A DNA stretch of 64,000 nt from Pseudobdellovibrionaceae bacterium (GTDB lineage: Bacteria; Bdellovibrionota; Bdellovibrionia; Bdellovibrionales; UBA1609): NCBI GenBank assembly GCA_023898385.1, contig CP060220.1, forward strand, positions 1,488,001 to 1,552,000, in the 5' to 3' direction. Position 1 is the stretch's first letter. Each line of letters opens with the position of its first letter. The translations under genes and the position numbers were made by a program. Below are positions 26,346 to 35,326 of the stretch, in pieces. The notes below the pieces were generated by a model. The model searched no databases and was not told the origin of the DNA. It saw only the letters and a program-made list of their open reading frames with translations.

Positions 26346-26559
26346 TTTTTCAAACGGTGTGCGAGGCAAGTTTCATCGGCCAAAAAAAGTGCAAAAAACT
26401 CTTCGGATCGATGAAGACATCTTAAATTATTTTAATCAAGCCGCCAAACGCACCGGCATCCCTTATCAGACACTCATCAACATGTGTTTGCGAAAATTTG
26501 CTAATGAAGAGTCCGAATTAGTCATTCACTTAGACGGCAACGGCAAAAAAACGGGTTGA
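26329..26559 (+). CDS. brnA: BrnA-family antitoxin
   Basis: The 76-residue protein is a ribbon-helix-helix antitoxin. The basic beta-strand segment (KKVQKTLRIDEDIL) is followed by two helices (NYFNQAAKRTGIPYQTLINM). It binds BrnT and the operator. The ATG at 26329 lies inside the brnT end, with AAGGAA upstream. The convergent ruvB ends 22 bp downstream. Confidence 0.88.
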   Translation: MKKEYDFSNGVRGKFHRPKKVQKTLRIDEDILNYFNQAAKRTGIPYQTLINMCLRKFANEESELVIHLDGNGKKTG

Positions 26560-26581
26560 TTGAATGCCCGCTTCACTCGAC

Positions 26582-27574
26582 CTAAACTTCTACCGGGTCC
26601 AAGTGATTGAGCGACAACTCTGTGATGACCCGACCGCGAGGCGTTTTCTGCAATAGCCCTTCTTGAATTAAAAATGGCTCGTAAACCTCTTCAAGCGTGT
26701 CGGCCTCTTCGCTCAATGCCGCCGATAAAGTATCGATGCCCACCGGGCCACCAGAGAATTTTTCTTTAATTAAAGTTAAAATTCGACGATCCATGGGATC
26801 TAACCCCAGACGATCCACTTCTAGCTGATCCAATGCATACTGTGCTTGTTCTGTTGTGATGTTTCCATCACCATGAACTTCGGCATAATCTCGCACCCGC
26901 TTGAGCAAGCGGTTGGCGATTCGTGGCGTACCACGAGAGCGCCGAGCAATCTCAAGAGCCCCGTCTTCCGTCAACAAAATGCCTAGCAAAGAGGCGGATC
27001 GTTTTAAAATGGCCACTAACGATGCTTTATCATAAAAAGTCAAACGCTCCACAATCCCAAATCGATCTCGAAACGGAGCCTTCAACAAACCCGATCGAGT
27101 GGTTGCGCCCACAAGTGTAAATGGAGCCAGTTGAAAACGCATGGTTCTCGCACCAAGCCCTTCACCCGTAATAATATCAATGCAGTAATCTTCCATGGCG
27201 CTGTAGAGATATTCTTCCACATCTTTGTTAAGACGATGGATTTCATCGATAAAAAATACCGAACCCGACGGCAAGCTTGTTAAAATGGCGGCCAAATCAC
27301 CCTTTCGGTGCAACGCCGGACCGGAGGTGGCGCGAAACTCAGCTCCCATATCAAAGGCGATAATGTGAGCCAAAGTGGTCTTGCCTAAACCTGGTGGACC
27401 TGACAACAAAACATGATCGAGAGGCTCATTTCGTTTTTTCGCCGCTTCCACAAATACTTTTAACTTGGCTTTAACTTTATCTTGCCCCGGAAACTCAGAA
27501 AAAGCTTGCGGTCGCAAACTTTTGTCGAGCACCTGATCCAATTCAGTTTTTTCACCTTCTATAATTCGCGACAT
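26582..27574 (-). CDS. ruvB: Holliday junction branch migration helicase RuvB
   Basis: RuvB is the hexameric AAA+ motor that drives branch migration with RuvA. The 330-residue protein has Walker A GPPGLGKTTLAH, Walker B FIDEIHRL, the sensor GATTRSGLL, an arginine-finger region (PFRDRFG) and a C-terminal winged helix (about 255-325). It is last in the ruvC-ruvA-ruvB cluster, 16 bp after ruvA. Confidence 0.97.
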   Translation of the reverse strand: MSRIIEGEKTELDQVLDKSLRPQAFSEFPGQDKVKAKLKVFVEAAKKRNEPLDHVLLSGPPGLGKTTLAHIIAFDMGAEFRATSGPALHRKGDLAAILTSLPSGSVFFIDEIHRLNKDVEEYLYSAMEDYCIDIITGEGLGARTMRFQLAPFTLVGATTRSGLLKAPFRDRFGIVERLTFYDKASLVAILKRSASLLGILLTEDGALEIARRSRGTPRIANRLLKRVRDYAEVHGDGNITTEQAQYALDQLEVDRLGLDPMDRRILTLIKEKFSGGPVGIDTLSAALSEEADTLEEVYEPFLIQEGLLQKTPRGRVITELSLNHLDPVEV

Positions 27575-27590
27575 CTATTCCTCTGATTTC

Positions 27591-28166
27591 TTATAGTGGA
27601 GCAGTGAGTTTCGCTAGGCCCTCGCGAATGCCCTGTTGCACATCCATATTTCGAGGCATAACAGCCACCACAGCTTCCACTTCATTACTCCGAAACCCAA
27701 GGTTCACCAACGCCGATACGATGTCAGCTCGTGCGGCAAACTTCACAGCCGACGCCGACCCTTCATCAAGCACCAATTGACCTTTTAAACTCAATATAAT
27801 CTGCTCGGCTGTTTTCTTTCCAATCTTTGGCAGCGCGGTAAGGGCCTTTACGTCACCTTCCTCAATCATTTGCACCAGATTTTCAATTGTGGTGCCCGAT
27901 AAAATCTTTAGAGCCATCTTCGGCCCTATTCCCGAAATACTGTTGAGAGACAAAAATAATTTTTTTTCTGTTTGGTGACTAAATCCAAAGAGCTGAAACT
28001 GATCTTCTCGCACATGAGTGTGAATCCAGAGTTTCACCAATTCTTCTCCGGCCACATCACTTAAGGTGGTTGCCGAACAATGCACCTCATACCCCACCCC
28101 ATTCACGTTCAAAACGAGCGTGTCAATACTCGACTCAATGATTGATCCCTGTAAATAAGCTATCAT
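27591..28166 (-). CDS. ruvA: Holliday junction DNA-binding protein RuvA
   Basis: RuvA forms the tetrameric platform on four-way junctions. The 191-residue protein has an OB fold (about 1-62), tandem helix-hairpin-helix motifs (LNSISGIGPKMALKIL and LTALPKIGKKTAEQIIL) and a C-terminal three-helix domain (about 145-191; VSALVNLGFRSNEVEAVV) that contacts RuvB. Its ATG overlaps the ruvC stop by four bases. Confidence 0.96.
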   Translation of the reverse strand: MIAYLQGSIIESSIDTLVLNVNGVGYEVHCSATTLSDVAGEELVKLWIHTHVREDQFQLFGFSHQTEKKLFLSLNSISGIGPKMALKILSGTTIENLVQMIEEGDVKALTALPKIGKKTAEQIILSLKGQLVLDEGSASAVKFAARADIVSALVNLGFRSNEVEAVVAVMPRNMDVQQGIREGLAKLTAPL

Positions 28167-28681
28167 ATCCGTTCCCTGTTAGGTTGAAGCCTCACCACTT
28201 GCAAAGACATTTGAGATCGCTTACGCGCATGACAAATGCCAATGGCCAAAGCATCGGAGGCGTCCAAACGCCCATCGCTGGCTATGCCCAAAAGGCGAAG
28301 GGCAATTAAGCGCACATGTTCTTTACTGGCGGCCCCTGATCCGGTCACGGCCTTTTTAACTTCTCGGGGTGTATACTCAAAAACACCGGCTCCGACGCGC
28401 GCTGCTTCCTGAAGACAAACTCCTCGAGCATGCCCCAGCTTGAAGGCGCTGTCGGCATTCTTGCCCAAAAAGACGCGTTCCACCGCAACTTCATCAGGAG
28501 TGTTTTTCGCTAAGATGTCTGCCAATTTATCTGAAAGATAAAGTAACTTCTGAGGTAATTCTAGCTTGGATGATATGGCAATTTCTCCATGCATCACATG
28601 CACGAGTCTATCCCCGTTTATATCTATGACAGCAAATCCAGTAAAACGGGTGCCAGGGTCTATGCTTAATATCCTCTTCAT
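28163..28681 (-). CDS. ruvC: Holliday junction resolvase RuvC
   Basis: RuvC nicks Holliday junctions symmetrically. The 172-residue protein has the acidic active site in order: SIDPGTRFTG, VAVERVFLG and DASDALAIGIC, plus TPREVKKAVTGSGAASKEHV. I chose the ATG at 28681, which starts MKRILSIDPG as in relatives; a GTG two codons earlier is possible. ruvC heads the cluster. Confidence 0.95.
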   Translation of the reverse strand: MKRILSIDPGTRFTGFAVIDINGDRLVHVMHGEIAISSKLELPQKLLYLSDKLADILAKNTPDEVAVERVFLGKNADSAFKLGHARGVCLQEAARVGAGVFEYTPREVKKAVTGSGAASKEHVRLIALRLLGIASDGRLDASDALAIGICHARKRSQMSLQVVRLQPNRERI

Positions 28682-28731
28682 CGTCACCGTTCATCATTGA
28701 AAACCTGTTTTGGAAATGCAAGTATGAAATT

Positions 28732-29532
28732 ATGGTGAAAATCAGCCCTGAGTTTATAGAACGCTATCAAGAAATGCTTGAAAAAGACCCTAACTCGCAG
28801 GTATTTGCCCCCCTAGCCGAAGCCTACCGGCAGATGGGGTTAATCGACGAAGGTCTTGAGGTCTGTGAGGCGGGGGTCAAAAAACACCCTCACTTTGCCG
28901 GAGGACGCGTTGCGCTAGCTCGCCTTTATTTGGCTTCCCAACGGCCGGCTGATGCTGTGGAGCATTTAGAAAAAGCCATTGAGCTTTCCCCCGAAAATGT
29001 GTTGGCCCATAGCCTTCGCGCTGAAACTTTTCGCCAACTGAAAGAGCCAAAACGAGCCTTGGAAGCGTACAAAATGCTGCTGTTCCTTAATCCCCAGCAC
29101 GAGCAGGCCCAATTGGCGGTTAAAAAACTAGAAAGCCTCACTGCCGATGAGTTTTCTGATGATGTGTTTGCCATGAAGCGTCTTGATGATGTCATCCCAC
29201 AATCCCAATCCGAACTGGGAATCGAAGATGAAGGCCCAGAAGTCACAGAGTCACGACACCTTGAGAGATATGTTTCCCTGGCGGATGCCTTCATCGTTCG
29301 CGGCGACTACACGCGCGCCCTTAAAACACTCAATGACGCCGAGGAGCAACTCGGCCCCAGCCCAGAGATCATAAAACGGCTGAAACTTATCCAAAATGCA
29401 CAGTCTGAAGAGGACGACGAAGACGCCCCTCCCCCGCCTCAACGGCCCGATCCCCGGCAAGAGAAAATTGATTTACTCCGCGAACTCTTGCAGAAAGTGG
29501 ATAGTTACAAAATTTCCGTAACGGCGCGGTAA
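28732..29532 (+). CDS. TPR-repeat protein
   Basis: The 266-residue protein has at least four TPR units: about 15-48, 49-82 (GGRVALARLYLASQRPADAV), 83-116 and, after a linker, 178-210 (YVSLADAFIVRGDYTRALKTL). An acidic, proline-rich spacer (about 225-245) precedes a final helix (RQEKIDLLRELLQKV). There is no signal peptide, so it is probably cytoplasmic. It is divergent from ruvC and lies 94 bp before efp. Partners unknown. Confidence 0.75.
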   Translation: MVKISPEFIERYQEMLEKDPNSQVFAPLAEAYRQMGLIDEGLEVCEAGVKKHPHFAGGRVALARLYLASQRPADAVEHLEKAIELSPENVLAHSLRAETFRQLKEPKRALEAYKMLLFLNPQHEQAQLAVKKLESLTADEFSDDVFAMKRLDDVIPQSQSELGIEDEGPEVTESRHLERYVSLADAFIVRGDYTRALKTLNDAEEQLGPSPEIIKRLKLIQNAQSEEDDEDAPPPPQRPDPRQEKIDLLRELLQKVDSYKISVTAR

Positions 29533-29626
29533 CTGGGTTTACTTATGCATGGGGTCGGGATAAATACATCCCTACTACAAAGACAAAAGCGGCGTTCACA
29601 TTTGCCACTTCAGAAAAAGGGAAATC

Positions 29627-30196
29627 ATGCACTCCACAAGCGACTTTAAAAAGGGATTGAAACTTCTCATCGACAGTGAACCCTACACGATTGTTGATTT
29701 TCAGCACGTAAAACCCGGCAAAGGCAACCAATTCACTCGAACAAAACTTAAAAACCTAATTACTGGATCCAACCTCGAGCGAACTTTTAAATCGGGTGAA
29801 AAGTTTGAAGTTCCCGACGTGGTTTATCGTGACATGGATTATCTTTATTCAGATGACTCGGGCTTCCACTTTATGGACCAAAGTAATTATGAACAACTCA
29901 CACTCAGTGCAGAGGTCGTTGCCGATGGAGCTCATTTTCTCACCGAAAATCTGACCACAAAAATTTGTTTATTCAACGACCGAGCTGTGGGCGTTGAACT
30001 GCCCAACTCCGTCCAACTAAAAGTCGTGCAAACGGATCCCGGACTAAAGGGAAACACTGTTTCTAACACCACCAAACCCGCGACTTTAGAGACCGGACAT
30101 GTGGTGCAGGTGCCTCTCCACACCAATGAGGGAGATGTGCTTAAAGTGGATACCCGTACGGGCGAGTACATGGAGCGCGTGAGCACCGGCAAATAG
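29627..30196 (+). CDS. efp: Elongation factor P
   Basis: EF-P relieves ribosome stalling at proline runs. The 189-residue protein has the three-domain length and the tip loop HVKPGKGNQF, where K32 is the residue that some bacteria modify. No modification enzyme gene (epmA/epmB, earP) lies in the window. The C-terminal motif GNTVSNTTKPATLETGHVVQVPLH is typical. AAAAGGGAA precedes the ATG. Confidence 0.95.
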   Translation: MHSTSDFKKGLKLLIDSEPYTIVDFQHVKPGKGNQFTRTKLKNLITGSNLERTFKSGEKFEVPDVVYRDMDYLYSDDSGFHFMDQSNYEQLTLSAEVVADGAHFLTENLTTKICLFNDRAVGVELPNSVQLKVVQTDPGLKGNTVSNTTKPATLETGHVVQVPLHTNEGDVLKVDTRTGEYMERVSTGK

Positions 30197-30239
30197 AATG
30201 CAGGCAAGCTTTTCCTAGCCCTCCTCCTAAGCCATAATT

Positions 30240-30256
30240 CGAGGCGTCAAGCCTCG
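30240..30256 (+). terminator. Weak hairpin after efp
   Basis: CGAGGC (30240-30245) and GCCTCG (30251-30256) form a six-bp stem with loop GTCAA, 43 bp after the efp stop. The downstream U-tract is poor (CGGTCTTT), so termination is uncertain. Confidence 0.35.
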
Positions 30257-30314
30257 CCGCCTCGGTCTTTCCAGCGGATAATATTGATTTGGGCAACTAG
30301 AAGGCAGCACGGCT

Positions 30315-31373
30315 TTGAGCGAAAAAATTGAAACCAAAATTCAAACGTTGCTTCTCCAGCACCATAAACCTCATCAAGTGTTTGTGGCGCTATTTGATTA
30401 CCTGACTCAGCGGGAAGAAGACATCGAAGGCGGATTCACGGCTCTCATCAACTTTGCAATTAATGCGGGTTTGCATCAACAAGCTTGGGGTGCCATTGAA
30501 AGTTGGCATAAACTGAAACGGCCAGTGCCGTGGCCCCAACTGATTGAGCTGATTCACCGCTGCCAAATCCCCGTCAACAGCCATATCGTACAGCAGTTCT
30601 TGCGCGGTGCTAGTGAGCAACGAGCCACTTTTGAGCTAGTGAAGCAACACCATTTGGATAAAAAATTTCCCGAGGTGGCTGAAATTCGCAAACAGTTGGC
30701 CCAAATTCGCACTCAAGAGACGGCCCGCAATAAAAATGAAATGCTTGATCAACTCAGCTACTACCAAAACAACTTCATGGTGGATCAAGAAAAAGAGCTT
30801 CTTGAAGATTTGGCCGTGGCTTTTCCAGATGATTCCAACGTCCAAAAGCTACATACTGAATTTTCTCTCCGATATGCCCAAACCATTATTGGCGAACACA
30901 GGTACGCATCGAAAGAGCGTGCCGACTTGGACGACAAAGAACATTTGAAACTCTCTGAAAGTGAACTGGTGGCGCTGGCCCCTTGGCGCCAAACCGCAGA
31001 AGAGATCGCGCAAGTAGATAACAACAAGGCCTATGATCTTGCTATTGGCTTACATTTTGTCGGCGACTTTGCTACAGCTGAAATTATTTTAAGCTATGCC
31101 CCATCAGGACTTGCTGCCGATTGGTTCAAAGCGGAGCTGTTGGTGAACTGCCGACGCTATGTTGATGCCTTAGAGTGGATACAAAACCTTGAACTTCGAT
31201 ATCAGAATGATCCCGAAACCACTTTTGCTAGTGTATACTTGCGTGCACAGTGTTTGCGTGGCCTTGGCAAAACGGCAGAAGCCATTGAACTGCTAGGTAG
31301 TGTGGTCAACATGAGGCCACACTACAGATCATCGCACTCGCTGTTGTTGGCTTGGCAGGAGCAAAAGGCATGA
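30315..31373 (+). CDS. Hypothetical helical-repeat protein upstream of tamB
   Basis: The 352-residue protein is largely helical with TPR-like units, clearest at the C-terminus (AEIILSYAPSGLAADWFKAE, and RAQCLRGLGKTAEAIELLGS). It has no signal peptide. The start is a TTG with AGAAGG about ten bases upstream. Its stop overlaps the tamB ATG by four bases, so it is translated together with the TamB/Omp85 pair. A role in envelope assembly is suggested only by this context. Confidence 0.65.
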   Translation: MSEKIETKIQTLLLQHHKPHQVFVALFDYLTQREEDIEGGFTALINFAINAGLHQQAWGAIESWHKLKRPVPWPQLIELIHRCQIPVNSHIVQQFLRGASEQRATFELVKQHHLDKKFPEVAEIRKQLAQIRTQETARNKNEMLDQLSYYQNNFMVDQEKELLEDLAVAFPDDSNVQKLHTEFSLRYAQTIIGEHRYASKERADLDDKEHLKLSESELVALAPWRQTAEEIAQVDNNKAYDLAIGLHFVGDFATAEIILSYAPSGLAADWFKAELLVNCRRYVDALEWIQNLELRYQNDPETTFASVYLRAQCLRGLGKTAEAIELLGSVVNMRPHYRSSHSLLLAWQEQKA

Positions 31374-34300
31374 AGAAGTTTTGGGTTTATTTCAACTGGG
31401 CTGTGCCAATTTTAGTGTTCGCATTGCTGTCGTTGGCGATAGGCTTTTTCAAAACTTATCATGTTCCTCGCCTCAAGACTTGGATGCTGATTGAGATTGA
31501 ACATGCCACTCAAAAACAACTCCCCATTCAAATACGGCCAAAAGCTGTTGAGTTTACGATATTTCCTCTGGGTGCTCGCTTCACCGAAGTAGACATGATC
31601 CCAAATGGTGAGCTGGCGACTGAACTGGCGCCATTTGCCATCGGAGAAGTGCATATTTCACTAGGCCTATTCTCTTTGTTAAAAGGCACTCTTCGCGTCG
31701 GCACCCTTGAAATTACAGACTCTAACATCCAGTTTTTTCAAAAAGCCAAAAAAGAAGCTCCCCCTGAACCGATGTCATTTTCTTGGGCCCAAATTGCGAA
31801 GATCCCACTGGACGAAATCAAACTGAACAAAATCACAGTGCAATCACGATCCTACGACGCTGGAGTGTCGGCACAGGTGAAAGACTTAGATCTCGCTCTT
31901 GAGTTTCGACCGAAATCAATCACTACCCGCCTAAAAACGCCCGAGCTGAAGATTAAAAAAACCAAGGCCGACCCCACCGTGAGCTTGTCTTTGGACACAG
32001 AATTTTTAGCAGATGAAAAGGGTGTTTACATTTCGGCATTTAAAGCCCAAAGAGATCAGTCTTTCATTGTGGGAGTAGGATCACTTTTGGGAAACACCTC
32101 AAAATTAGATTTCAACGACATTCAAATTAAAACAAGAAGCCAATTGCTATTAAGTGAAATCAAGGCCCTCTTGGCTGAGTTTGATCCCCAAACAAAATGG
32201 CCTCAAGTTAAAGGATCCACAGAGCTTGACCTCGCCCTCCAAATGAAAAAAGGGCAACGACCCGAATTTAAGTATGACATTAAAACCTACAAAGTTAAAA
32301 TCGACCAATTTGAAGTGGGACAACTGCAAAGCTCCGGATCCGTCTCAGAGGCCCAAACCACAATTGACACTTTTTCAATTCGAAACTCGGCTGGCGAAGT
32401 CAGTGTTGAGAAGATTGATTTGAAAATCGGAAAGGAGTCCACCATTGCCGGTGACGTGAACATTCAATCTCTAGAAATACAAAAGCTTCTACGATCACTC
32501 GGTGTTGGCGAGGTGCCTGTGCAAACCCATCTGAAAGGTACATTGCCTTGCTCTGGTTCAATTACCCCAAAGCTGGCTCTGTCTTGTTCTGGCACGATCA
32601 ACTCAGATTATTTAAATGTCTACTCAGGCGAGGGCGATGACGTTTTTAATATCGTTAACACCGGCCCCTACCAAGTCAGTGGCAAAGTGGAGGTTACAAA
32701 CAAGGCCGTTTCTTACAATGGTGGCCTCACCGTGGGCGATAGCATCGGGACCTCTTCTGGAACCATTGATTTTGAAAAAGGATTTAATATTGAATATGGC
32801 AGTCCTAAATTTAATTTCGCTGATCTAAAAAATTTAGCACAGATAAAATTTGAAGGGACTGGCTCATTGAAGGGCGTCACCAAAGGCAATAGTCACACAG
32901 CCACCATGGAAATGACGGCGAAAATGAAGGACATGTGGCTTGCCGACTGGGGGCTTGGCGACCCCACTTTTCAAGTTCGCTACCGAAAAGGCATTTTAGC
33001 TTTTAGAAATTTGCGTTCTCACTACGGCTCAACCCGATACAACGGAAACGTCTCTATCAACCTGCTTCGCAATCGTATTTTCGTCAATGCGGAATTCCCC
33101 TTTGTTGACAGCAAAGACATGCTGGATGTTTTTTCAAGACAAGTCACCTTACCCTTTAGCATCTCTGGCACGGGCGCTGCCACACTGCGAGCCTCAGGTC
33201 CCCTCGAGTTCAGTCGTCTCAGTTATACGCTGGACTCTGCTCTCTATCGTGGCCATATTGCCAATGAATCTTTTGATCAGTTTATTTTCAATGTGGAATC
33301 GAAAGATGGCTATGTAGACACGCGTAAAGTGGAAATCACCCGTGGCGCCAGTCATATAGAGTTGGCCGGTAAGGCCTACCCCAATGCTCAAATAAATGCC
33401 CGCCTCGTCGGCAAAAACATTCGACTAGAACAATCAGAGAATCTCTCTCGCCTCAAGGTCGCTGCTGCCGGACAACTTGATTTTTCATCTCAACTCAAGG
33501 GACATATTTTAGAGCCTCAATCAAGTACTGAGGGGCGAATCAGTAAGGTGATCGTCGGGGGACTGCCTGCAGAAGACTCCACGTTCAAATTGGCAATTAA
33601 CACCGAATCCATCTCCGGATCGGGGCAATTTTTTGGCGATGTTGTCACCACTGACTTTCGCTACCCTCTTCGAGAGGGTCTACCTCTTTCGCTGGCGTTA
33701 AAAACTAACGATTGGGATTTCACCAGATTGTTTGCGCTTTTTTCGGGGGCGTCAAAAGAGGGGGCCTTTCAAACGCAAATGACGTCGGATCTCAAAATTG
33801 AATCGTTAAATGGAAAGTTTATAGATGCGAAAGCCGACATGATTGTGCAAGACTTTTTTATTCGTCGCGGATCTGTGGAAATGAAATCAGAAGGAGCCAT
33901 GAAGCTTTCGTACCAAAATCGCCGTTTCACCACCGAAAATTGGGTGATTCGAGGCAAAGATAGCTTTCTGGAGCTCAAATCTCCGGCCAGCACCCCCCAA
34001 GGGTTAGATCTCGAATTAAATGGCCGTGTGGATTTGTCATTGGTGTCACTAGCCACGCCATTTTTAGATGACCTTCGAGGCGATCTATCATTGGCGTTAA
34101 AATTAGCTGGAAAAGTGGACGACCCAAATATTTTAGGATCCGCCTACGTACAAAATGCATTGGTGCGATTTCAAGATTTCCCCCATGCCATACAAGACCT
34201 CAACTCAGATATTCTCTTTAGCCAAAAAACAATTCTTTTAAATGCCATCAAAGGCCGAATGGGCGGGGGTGCGCTCACAGGTAGTGGAACCGTTCGACTT

Positions 34301-35326
34301 GAGGGCATCAAGAAAGTGAATATCAACATCGGCGGTCGACTCGAAAACGCAGAACTCAACATTCCCCATGGGTTTATCACTCGAGGGTCTGGAGATGTCT
34401 CCCTTACTGGCGAATGGTTTCCCTACACTTTGAAAACCAATTACGAAGTCACTGGCGGTCAAGTCAGTCAGAATCTTTCTGCGACCGGCAGTGGCCAACC
34501 TCTCACAATTCAGCCAAGTTCTTTCTTGCCAAAATTTCTGTTGCAAGAAAATTTTGAACCCATTGAACTGGATCTCAACGTGACACTAAGAAATGAACTT
34601 CCTGTTGAGTTGAAACTGGGCGGCTTGGACATCAACACTCCCATCACGGGGAAAATTCGAGTGAACGGCACGCCTAGCCAACCAAAGTTAAAAGGTTCAT
34701 TGGCCACAGGAGTGGACGGTAAAGTGGCATTTCGATCCAATCAGTTTGAAATCCGCACCGGACAAATTAATTACAACGACACTCGCCCAGAGGCTCCTAA
34801 CCTTCTCGTAACTGCCGAATCCCGCGTGGATAACTATGACATTAAACTTCTTGTGCAAGGGACTGGTACACAGCCGGAAATCACCCTCAGCAGTCAACCG
34901 CCTCTGGCCGAACACAAAATCATCTCCTTGCTGGCCCTTGGCGTCATCGACAACTCAGATGGGAGCGCCAGCGGTGATATAGACAAATACCAGATTGGAT
35001 CAGGGATTATTGCCGATCAATTTGGATTTGGAAAACAAATCAAAGAGCAGCTCGGCGTTGAACTTGATATCACTTCTACATTTGATGCCGCCGCAAATGA
35101 TACGGAAACAAAAGTGACTATCAAAAAACAATGGAGTCCTCGTTTTGGCGCGGCAGCCAGTCGATCGTTCGGCAAATCCACTGCAAATGATGTGAAAGTA
35201 GAATATAAGTTGAATCGATCCGTTTCTGTGGTCGGAACCTGGGAGGGTTACGAAGGTGAAAATGCCAGTTCAGAATCGGAAAACAAAGTTGGCGTAGATT
35301 TGGAATACAAAGTTGAATTTAAGTAA
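31370..35326 (+). CDS. tamB: TamB-like translocation/assembly protein (AsmA-like superfamily)
   Basis: The 1318-residue protein has one N-terminal membrane segment (about 8-30). A long stretch of beta-rich AsmA/TamB repeats follows, then a C-terminal DUF490/TamB domain (about 950-1318), including LSLALKLAGKVDDPNILGSA and QGTGTQPEITLSSQPPL. TamB-type proteins span the periplasm as hydrophobic grooves, moving lipids or assisting barrel assembly. I chose the ATG at 31370: it overlaps the previous stop and has CAGGAG upstream. It overlaps the Omp85 gene by 14 bp, as tamA-tamB pairs do in reversed order. Confidence 0.85.
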   Translation: MKKFWVYFNWAVPILVFALLSLAIGFFKTYHVPRLKTWMLIEIEHATQKQLPIQIRPKAVEFTIFPLGARFTEVDMIPNGELATELAPFAIGEVHISLGLFSLLKGTLRVGTLEITDSNIQFFQKAKKEAPPEPMSFSWAQIAKIPLDEIKLNKITVQSRSYDAGVSAQVKDLDLALEFRPKSITTRLKTPELKIKKTKADPTVSLSLDTEFLADEKGVYISAFKAQRDQSFIVGVGSLLGNTSKLDFNDIQIKTRSQLLLSEIKALLAEFDPQTKWPQVKGSTELDLALQMKKGQRPEFKYDIKTYKVKIDQFEVGQLQSSGSVSEAQTTIDTFSIRNSAGEVSVEKIDLKIGKESTIAGDVNIQSLEIQKLLRSLGVGEVPVQTHLKGTLPCSGSITPKLALSCSGTINSDYLNVYSGEGDDVFNIVNTGPYQVSGKVEVTNKAVSYNGGLTVGDSIGTSSGTIDFEKGFNIEYGSPKFNFADLKNLAQIKFEGTGSLKGVTKGNSHTATMEMTAKMKDMWLADWGLGDPTFQVRYRKGILAFRNLRSHYGSTRYNGNVSINLLRNRIFVNAEFPFVDSKDMLDVFSRQVTLPFSISGTGAATLRASGPLEFSRLSYTLDSALYRGHIANESFDQFIFNVESKDGYVDTRKVEITRGASHIELAGKAYPNAQINARLVGKNIRLEQSENLSRLKVAAAGQLDFSSQLKGHILEPQSSTEGRISKVIVGGLPAEDSTFKLAINTESISGSGQFFGDVVTTDFRYPLREGLPLSLALKTNDWDFTRLFALFSGASKEGAFQTQMTSDLKIESLNGKFIDAKADMIVQDFFIRRGSVEMKSEGAMKLSYQNRRFTTENWVIRGKDSFLELKSPASTPQGLDLELNGRVDLSLVSLATPFLDDLRGDLSLALKLAGKVDDPNILGSAYVQNALVRFQDFPHAIQDLNSDILFSQKTILLNAIKGRMGGGALTGSGTVRLEGIKKVNINIGGRLENAELNIPHGFITRGSGDVSLTGEWFPYTLKTNYEVTGGQVSQNLSATGSGQPLTIQPSSFLPKFLLQENFEPIELDLNVTLRNELPVELKLGGLDINTPITGKIRVNGTPSQPKLKGSLATGVDGKVAFRSNQFEIRTGQINYNDTRPEAPNLLVTAESRVDNYDIKLLVQGTGTQPEITLSSQPPLAEHKIISLLALGVIDNSDGSASGDIDKYQIGSGIIADQFGFGKQIKEQLGVELDITSTFDAAANDTETKVTIKKQWSPRFGAAASRSFGKSTANDVKVEYKLNRSVSVVGTWEGYEGENASSESENKVGVDLEYKVEFK